The notes under the pieces: generated by a model
Databases searched by the model: none
The model's input: only the letters and a program-made list of their open reading frames with translations
Told to the model about the DNA's origin: nothing
Part shown: positions 1 through 5,531 of the stretch, one piece after another
Layout: every line of letters starts with the position of its first letter
Numbering within the stretch: position 1 is the first letter of the stretch
Translations under genes and position numbers: made by a program
DNA from: CAZRIP01 sp964600165
Lineage (GTDB): Bacteria > Elusimicrobiota > Elusimicrobia > UBA1565 > UBA9628
DNA length: 5,531 bases
Direction: 5' to 3'
NCBI GenBank assembly: GCA_964600165.1
Contig: CAZRIP010000158.1
Location: 1-5,531 of the forward strand

Positions 1-1115
1 TCGACGTCGAGCTTGCAGGCGAACTTGATCGATTCCTCGATCGTCTCTTTGGTCTCGCCGGGCAGGCCCAGGATGAACGTGCCGTGGATCACGATGCCGA
101 GCTTGCGGCAGTTCTTCGTGAACTCCTGGGCGATGTCCAGGCGAATGCCCTTCTTGATGTTGTTGAGTATCTGCTGATTCCCGCTTTCATATCCGACGAG
201 CAGCAGGCGCAGGCCGTTGTCCTTGAAGATCTTGAGGTAATCGTAAGGAACGTTCGCCCGGCTATTGCAAGACCAGGTGATCCCGGCCTTGCCGAGGCCC
301 TTGGCGATCTCCGCGGCGCGCGGGAGATCGGCGGTGAAGGTGTCGTCGTCGAAGAAGAACTCCTTGACTTGAGGGAAGAGCTGCTTCGCTCGCACGAGCT
401 CCTCGACCACGGACTGGGCCGACTTCGTGCGGTACACGTGCCCGCCGACCGTCTGCGGCCACAGGCAGAACGTGCAGCGCGCGGGGCAGCCGCGTCCCGT
501 ATAGATCGAGACGTAGGGGTGCTTGAGATACCCGATGTAGTAGTTCTCGATGACGAGGTCGCGCTTGTAGACGTCGATGACGGAGGGCAGCGCGTCCATG
601 TTGTTGATCAGGGCGCGGTCGGAGTTGTGCTGGATCTCCCCGTCGTCCTTTCTGAAAGACAAGCCGTCGATCTCGGCCAGGGGCTTTCCTTGGGCGACCT
701 CGAGCAGCGTGTAATCGAACTCCTCGCGGGCCACGAAGTCGATGACGGGGGCGAGCGTGAGCGACTCCTCGGGAAGAACGGCGACGTGGGCGCCGACGAA
801 CCCGATCTTCATGTCGGGGTTCGCCTTTTTGAGCGCCTCGGCGACCTTGACGTCGTTGTCGAAAGAGGGAGTCGAGGTGTGGAAGATGCAGAGCTCGAAG
901 CCTTTGGCGCGCTGCAAGACCTCTTTGAGGTCGAGATCGTCGGCCGGGGCGTCGATGAGCTTCGAGTTCGGGATCAGGGCCGCCGGCTGGGCGAGCCAGG
1001 TCGGGAACCAGAAGGAGCGGATCTCGCGGCGGGCCTGATAGCGGGCGCCGGCGCCTCCGTCAAAGCCTTCGAAAGACGGGGGATTCAGGAACAACGTGCG
1101 CATGGTCGACGTCAT
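1..1115 (-). CDS. hpnJ: HpnJ-like B12-binding-domain radical SAM protein (partial, C-terminus off left edge)
   Basis: I translated the minus strand directly: it is open from 1115 to the window edge and gives about 371 residues. Counting from the second Met (codon 1103-1101), residues 1-150 are a B12-binding-like domain opening with MRTLFLNPP. Residues 203-214 carry the radical SAM cluster motif CxxxCxxC (C206, C210, C213) followed by LWPQTVGG. Later landmarks are FFFDDDTF (249-256), GYESGN (304-309) and GTFILGLPGET (341-351). This whole pattern matches what I remember of HpnJ, a [4Fe-4S]/SAM enzyme needed to make the cyclitol ether head group of bacteriohopanepolyols. Family members are around 470 residues, so roughly 100 are missing off the edge. 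Two Met codons are possible, at 1115 and 1103. I chose 1115 because GAGG lies 5 nt upstream, although the family start suggests 1103. No other hopanoid gene is in view, so a different substrate is possible. The radical SAM call is near certain; the HpnJ call is good but rests on memory. Confidence 0.82.
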   Translation of the reverse strand, partial: MTSTMRTLFLNPPSFEGFDGGAGARYQARREIRSFWFPTWLAQPAALIPNSKLIDAPADDLDLKEVLQRAKGFELCIFHTSTPSFDNDVKVAEALKKANPDMKIGFVGAHVAVLPEESLTLAPVIDFVAREEFDYTLLEVAQGKPLAEIDGLSFRKDDGEIQHNSDRALINNMDALPSVIDVYKRDLVIENYYIGYLKHPYVSIYTGRGCPARCTFCLWPQTVGGHVYRTKSAQSVVEELVRAKQLFPQVKEFFFDDDTFTADLPRAAEIAKGLGKAGITWSCNSRANVPYDYLKIFKDNGLRLLLVGYESGNQQILNNIKKGIRLDIAQEFTKNCRKLGIVIHGTFILGLPGETKETIEESIKFACKLDV

Positions 1116-1120
1116 CGACA

Positions 1121-1124
1121 CCTC
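1121..1124 (-). promoter_or_regulatory. Ribosome binding site of the hpnJ-like gene
   Basis: GAGG on the minus strand lies 5 nt before the ATG at 1115-1113. The second in-frame ATG (1103-1101) has this same GAGG 17 nt away and nothing closer, so the site favours the upstream start, which adds four residues (MTST) before the family-typical N-terminus. Confidence 0.6.
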
Positions 1125-1149
1125 GTACGCCTCAAGATAGCCCTGCTGT

Positions 1150-1183
1150 CCGGCACCGTAAGGAGAGTCCTTTAGGGCACCGG
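1150..1183 (-). promoter_or_regulatory. Hairpin in the 5' leader of the hpnJ-like mRNA
   Basis: Read as minus-strand RNA, CCGGUGCC (1183-1176) pairs with GGUGCCGG (1157-1150) through eight pairs including two adjacent G-U wobbles. After a 3x2 internal loop, AAGGA pairs with UCCUU around a CUC loop. The wobbles become C-A mismatches on the plus strand, so the fold is only continuous in the hpnJ-sense transcript. It starts about 3 nt from the predicted 5' end of the mRNA and ends about 35 nt before the ATG. No U-run follows, so it is not an intrinsic terminator. A role in mRNA stability or regulation is inference. Confidence 0.5.
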
Positions 1184-1192
1184 ATTCCGATG

Positions 1193-1221
1193 ATTCTACC
1201 AAAATCCCGGCTGGCGGACAA
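1193..1221 (-). promoter_or_regulatory. Sigma-70-type promoter for the hpnJ-like gene
   Basis: On the minus strand, TTGTCC (1221-1216) is followed after exactly 17 nt by TAGAAT (1198-1193). TGG immediately before the -10 makes it an extended -10 element. The predicted transcription start is near 1186, giving a leader of about 70 nt. This is the most AT-rich patch of the intergenic region. The elements are close to the housekeeping consensus; use of this sigma factor is assumed from that. Confidence 0.62.
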
Positions 1222-1231
1222 CGGGTTTATC

Positions 1232-1240
1232 TGTTATCCT
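1232..1240 (+). promoter_or_regulatory. Extended -10 element for the secreted peptidase gene
   Basis: TGTTATCCT contains TGn followed by TATCCT (1235-1240), a fair match to an extended -10. At 17-nt spacing the -35 position reads TGGCGG, which is poor, so the extended -10 would have to carry recognition. Seven bases separate the -10 from the ATG at 1248, so transcription would begin at or right next to the start codon. The element lies about 10 bp from the -35 box of the divergent hpnJ promoter. Confidence 0.4.
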
Positions 1241-1247
1241 GCGTCGA

Positions 1248-2135
1248 ATGCGCGTTTTAATCGCGTTTTTCGCGTTCGCCGCCGCCGCCACGGCTTCGGG
1301 CGGGGATTGGTCCTGGCACGAGGCCATGACGCCGCATTTCGAGGTCAAGCACGAGGAAGCCTTCATGCCCCCGGGCTTCACGATGGGCCTCGAGAAGATC
1401 CACAGCCGCCTGCGGCTGGATCTGGCCATGTTCTCGCCTTGGATGTCGAAAGAGCGCCTCAAGCTCTACGTTTACGCCACCAAGGACAGCTACGTCAAAA
1501 GCGAATTCCAGCCGCCCGACTGGTCGAACGGGATCGCGCTCTACTCCCAGCGCACCGTGCTGGTCTACGAGCAAGAGCGCAAGGAGAAGCTCCTCCAGAT
1601 CATCGCTCATGAGACGACCCATTTGCTCTTCGAAGGATACTGGGGGGAGGTGGGAAAAATGCCGCCTCAGTGGCTCAACGAGGGCTTGGCGATGCTCGAG
1701 GAGACCGACGCCGACCATCCCGAGCGCGGCGACTGGTTCGGGGCCATGGTCAACATGAAGAAGGTCATGCCGCTCGACGAGCTCTTCGAGCTGAAGCCGA
1801 CCCAGGACCTCGCGCAAAAGGGCGATAAGGAGGCCGTGGACGTTTTTTACACGCAATCTTACGCGCTGGTCTATTTCCTGTTCCGGACCCACACCAAGCT
1901 TCAATTCAAGAACTTCGTCTCCGAGCTGCGCGACGGCGCTCCGATCGAGGCCGCGCTATGGAAGACCTACCGTTATCATTCCCTCGCCGACTTCGACACG
2001 GCTTGGAGGAACTGGCTGCGCGATCCCTCGCTGCAGCATAAGCTCGCGCAGCAGCCCGCCTCGGCGAGCTTCGACTTCGAGGAAAAGCAGCACTTCGGCG
2101 ACATCAAGGGCTTCAAACCCCTCGACCCCCATTAG
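1248..2135 (+). CDS. Secreted HExxH metallopeptidase, MA-like (gluzincin) type
   Basis: The product is 295 residues. Residues 1-17 form a signal peptide: Arg2, then a hydrophobic run of Ala/Phe/Leu, then a likely cleavage after ATA or TAS near residues 15-18. There is no lipobox cysteine, so the mature protein should be periplasmic or exported. The zinc site is HETTH at 121-125 (H121 and H125 as ligands, E122 as general base). WLNEGLA at 142-148 follows, with E145 as the likely third ligand, as in gluzincins of the peptidase MA-like group. The segment YTQSYALVYFLF (201-212) is the helix usually seen after the active site in this group. Substrate is unknown. The start at 1248 is chosen because it gives an intact signal peptide. 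There is no Shine-Dalgarno before it, which fits the closely placed -10. It is divergent from the hpnJ-like gene and convergent with the glycosyltransferase gene. All catalytic residues are present. Confidence 0.88.
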   Translation: MRVLIAFFAFAAAATASGGDWSWHEAMTPHFEVKHEEAFMPPGFTMGLEKIHSRLRLDLAMFSPWMSKERLKLYVYATKDSYVKSEFQPPDWSNGIALYSQRTVLVYEQERKEKLLQIIAHETTHLLFEGYWGEVGKMPPQWLNEGLAMLEETDADHPERGDWFGAMVNMKKVMPLDELFELKPTQDLAQKGDKEAVDVFYTQSYALVYFLFRTHTKLQFKNFVSELRDGAPIEAALWKTYRYHSLADFDTAWRNWLRDPSLQHKLAQQPASASFDFEEKQHFGDIKGFKPLDPH

Positions 2136-2146
2136 GGTCAGACCCT
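2134..2146. repeat. Small palindrome at the convergent gene junction
   Basis: AGGGT-CAG-ACCCT is a perfect 5-bp stem with a 3-nt loop. It overlaps the TAG stop of the peptidase gene and sits between two convergent stops. It is short and has no T-run on either side, so it is at best a weak transcription end signal. It also resembles short GGGTC/GACCC palindromes that recur between genes in some GC-rich genomes; only one copy is present here. Confidence 0.35.
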
Positions 2147-2160
2147 CACAAACTCACAAA
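2145..2160. repeat. Perfect 8-bp tandem duplication
   Basis: CTCACAAA occurs twice back to back (2145-2152 and 2153-2160). The second copy contains the TGA stop of the minus-strand glycosyltransferase gene (2156-2154), so the duplication spans its last codon, its stop and the bases just beyond. It looks like a slippage duplication with no evident function. Confidence 0.6.
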
Positions 2161-3781
2161 CGCTTCAAACTCCTCAGGTCGGCGGCGATAGCGGGATCCG
2201 TCGGGTCCGCCGCGGCGGCTCTCTCGAGCTCGGCGAGCTTTTTCGCCGGGGAGCGTTCCTCCAAGGCGAGAACGGCCCAGCCGTACGCGAGGTTCGGCTC
2301 CAGGGCCAGCGCCTCGGCCAGTCTTTCGCGCGCCTCGTCCGGAGCTCCGCGGGCCAGAGCGCGGCCGGCGTCCTGATAGGTCTCATAAGCCCGAAGGAAG
2401 CGCCGCGGGTCCGGATGAGAGACCTGGATGACGACGGAGCCCTCCGACTTTGAAGCGAAAACGACCTTGAGATAAGGGCTCGACGCCGCCCAAAGAGGCA
2501 AGCGCTCGAGCATCGGCGCGGCCTGGTCCGGGAAGACGCCGGTCATCGCGAGGCCAGGCTCGACGTGGACGAAGGAGACGCCCTTCGAGAGCGCGTCGGC
2601 GAGCCAGGCGTCGCGGCTGAGGCCGAAGTAGCCGGGCGTCTCGCAGCGGCGGCCGGCCCAAAGCGCCACGGCGGCGTAGCGCAGGCTCTGGATCTTCGCG
2701 TCGCGCGGGGTGCTCTTCTCGATCCAGCCCATCGTCGCGGGCTGGAACCGGACCGGACCCTTCGCTCCGGCCGCCGCGAGCGTGGCGTCGCGCGCGAGCG
2801 AGCCCGCGAGGGCGAGGGAAGCGAGCGCCAGCGCGAGCTGAGGGGGCAGCAGCGTCTCGGCTCCGTCGGCGATGAAGAGCCAAACGAGCGTCAAGATCGG
2901 GAGCAGATAATGCTCGCTGACGCCTTTCCAGAGCAGATGGACCAGCAGATAGAGGCCGAGATAGAGCGCGGCCGGCCGCGTCCAGCGCCGCCGCCTCCAG
3001 GCCCGCGCCGCGCCCCAGAAGGCCAGCGGCGCGGCCAGCAGCGCCAGGACGGCCGGGCCGCCGAAGAGCGAGCGGCCGAAGAGCTCGCCTAATAAGGCGC
3101 CGGCCGGCGCGCCGAGCCGTCCGAAGCTCAGGTAATGGGTCGCCTCGCCGGCCGTCAGGCGGTTGCGGACGAGCCACGCCGCCAGGGGCGCGGCGGCGGG
3201 GAGCGCGAAGCGCAGCGACGCGGCCGCGCCCTCCTCGAGCCAAAGCGCCGCGCCGATCGCGAGGATCAGCAGCGCTCCCTCCGGACGCAGGAGCGCCGCC
3301 GTCGCGCAGACGGCCCAAAGCGCCTTGGCTCGGCGTTCGTAAAGAAGGAGCGCGAGCAGCGTCAAGGCGAGCAAGGGGATGTCCGGCATGACCGAGCCGG
3401 AATAATCGACGAGCACCCAATTGAGGGCGACAAGCGGCGCGGCGACGTCGGCCCAAGCCCGCGGCAGCGCCCGGCGCAGCAGGCGCCACGACAGCAGCGC
3501 CGCCGAGAGCGTCGAGCAGATCCCGACGAGGCGCAGCCGGCCGAAATGGGGCTCGACGAGCCAGGCTGGCAGCGCGAGCAGCGCCGGCATGCCCGGCAGG
3601 AACGTCGTCTCGGGCCCGCCGTCGGGCCGCAGATAATGCCCGAGCCTTAGGGACTGCGCGAGCAGGACATGCAGCGCGTCGTCGTTGTAGGCGCCGAGGG
3701 GCAGCCCGAGCGCGGAAAGGACGTAGACGCCGGCGATCCCCGCGAGCGCGGCGCCGATGACGCCGCGCCGGGCGTCGGACC

Positions 3782-3785
<4 letters not shown>
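2154..3785 (-). CDS. GT-C/GT39-like integral membrane glycosyltransferase with C-terminal TPR-like tail
   Basis: The product is 543 residues, with many hydrophobic helices between about residues 7 and 332. Landmarks fit bacterial GT-C enzymes that use polyprenyl-phosphate sugars (PMT/ArnT-like). They are an acidic pair D35-D36 in the first outer loop after TM1 (in YNDD), a second acidic motif MPDIP at 133-137, LLRPEG at 165-170, and HYLLPI at 292-297. Residues 340-460 form a soluble, probably outer-face, domain. Residues 466-541 are Ala/Leu/Glu-rich helices reading as one to two TPR repeats (including the LALEPN and AAADPTDP turns). The likely role is transfer of a sugar from a lipid carrier to a protein or lipid in the envelope; donor and acceptor cannot be told. 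The start codon is GTG, overlapping the uvrA stop; the next Met (66) would cut away TM1 and the acidic pair. The family call is inferred from motifs and topology. Confidence 0.8.

Positions 3786-5531
<1,746 letters not shown>

Noticed and set aside
84..1175. Long plus-strand open frame (363 codons)
   Set aside because: It is antisense to the hpnJ-like gene, whose minus-strand frame shows a full radical SAM motif set. The plus frame gives an Asp/Glu/Val/Arg-rich product without recognisable motifs, as expected from the opposite strand of a GC-rich gene.
1257..1904. Minus-strand 215-codon frame opposite the peptidase gene
   Set aside because: It mirrors the HExxH peptidase coding sequence, has no motif of its own and no ribosome binding site that I can see.
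2565..3650. Plus-strand frames within the glycosyltransferase gene (2565-3092 and 3135-3650) and the 368-codon minus frame at 2383-3489
   Set aside because: All are shadows of the GC-rich glycosyltransferase gene; the Arg/Gly/Ala-rich products lack any domain pattern.

Overview
The window looks like chromosomal DNA from a high-GC, Gram-negative-type bacterium. Codons mostly end in G or C. There is a signal-peptide-bearing (probably periplasmic) protease and an undecaprenyl-phosphate-sugar-type membrane glycosyltransferase. No RNA gene, CRISPR array, transposase, phage gene or defence system is visible. The lineage cannot be fixed from four genes. High-GC Elusimicrobiota, Acidobacteriota or deltaproteobacterial-type groups would all fit, and this is only a guess.

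Layout. (1) From the left edge to about 1115, minus strand, is the N-terminal ~370 residues of a radical SAM protein with an N-terminal B12-binding-like domain. It closely resembles HpnJ, the enzyme family of bacteriohopanepolyol cyclitol formation. It runs off the left edge. (2) Positions 1116-1247 form a 132-bp divergent intergenic region. It carries a strong-looking minus-strand promoter, a 34-nt hairpin at the very start of the predicted hpnJ leader, a Shine-Dalgarno for hpnJ, and a plus-strand extended -10 placed so close to the next gene that its mRNA may be leaderless. (3) Positions 1248-2135, plus strand, encode a secreted HExxH metallopeptidase of the MA-like (gluzincin) type. (4) Only 18 bp separate this gene from a convergent gene; the junction holds a small palindrome and a perfect 8-bp tandem duplication. 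(5) Positions 2154-3785, minus strand, encode a multi-spanning GT-C/GT39-like glycosyltransferase with a C-terminal TPR-like tail. (6) From 3782 to the right edge, minus strand, is the C-terminal ~580 residues of UvrA. Its stop overlaps the GTG start of the glycosyltransferase by 4 nt.

How they work together. uvrA and the glycosyltransferase look co-transcribed and translationally coupled although their jobs (nucleotide excision repair, envelope glycosylation) are unrelated. The hpnJ-like gene and the protease gene are divergent with interleaved promoter elements. Three of the four products (HpnJ-like, protease, glycosyltransferase) plausibly act on or in the cell envelope, but the sequence does not show a joint pathway. 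I do not see a clearly new multi-gene system here. The observations most worth following up are the structured hpnJ leader, the possibly leaderless protease gene, the Ser-to-Ala change in the UvrA NBD-I signature, and the uvrA-glycosyltransferase coupling.
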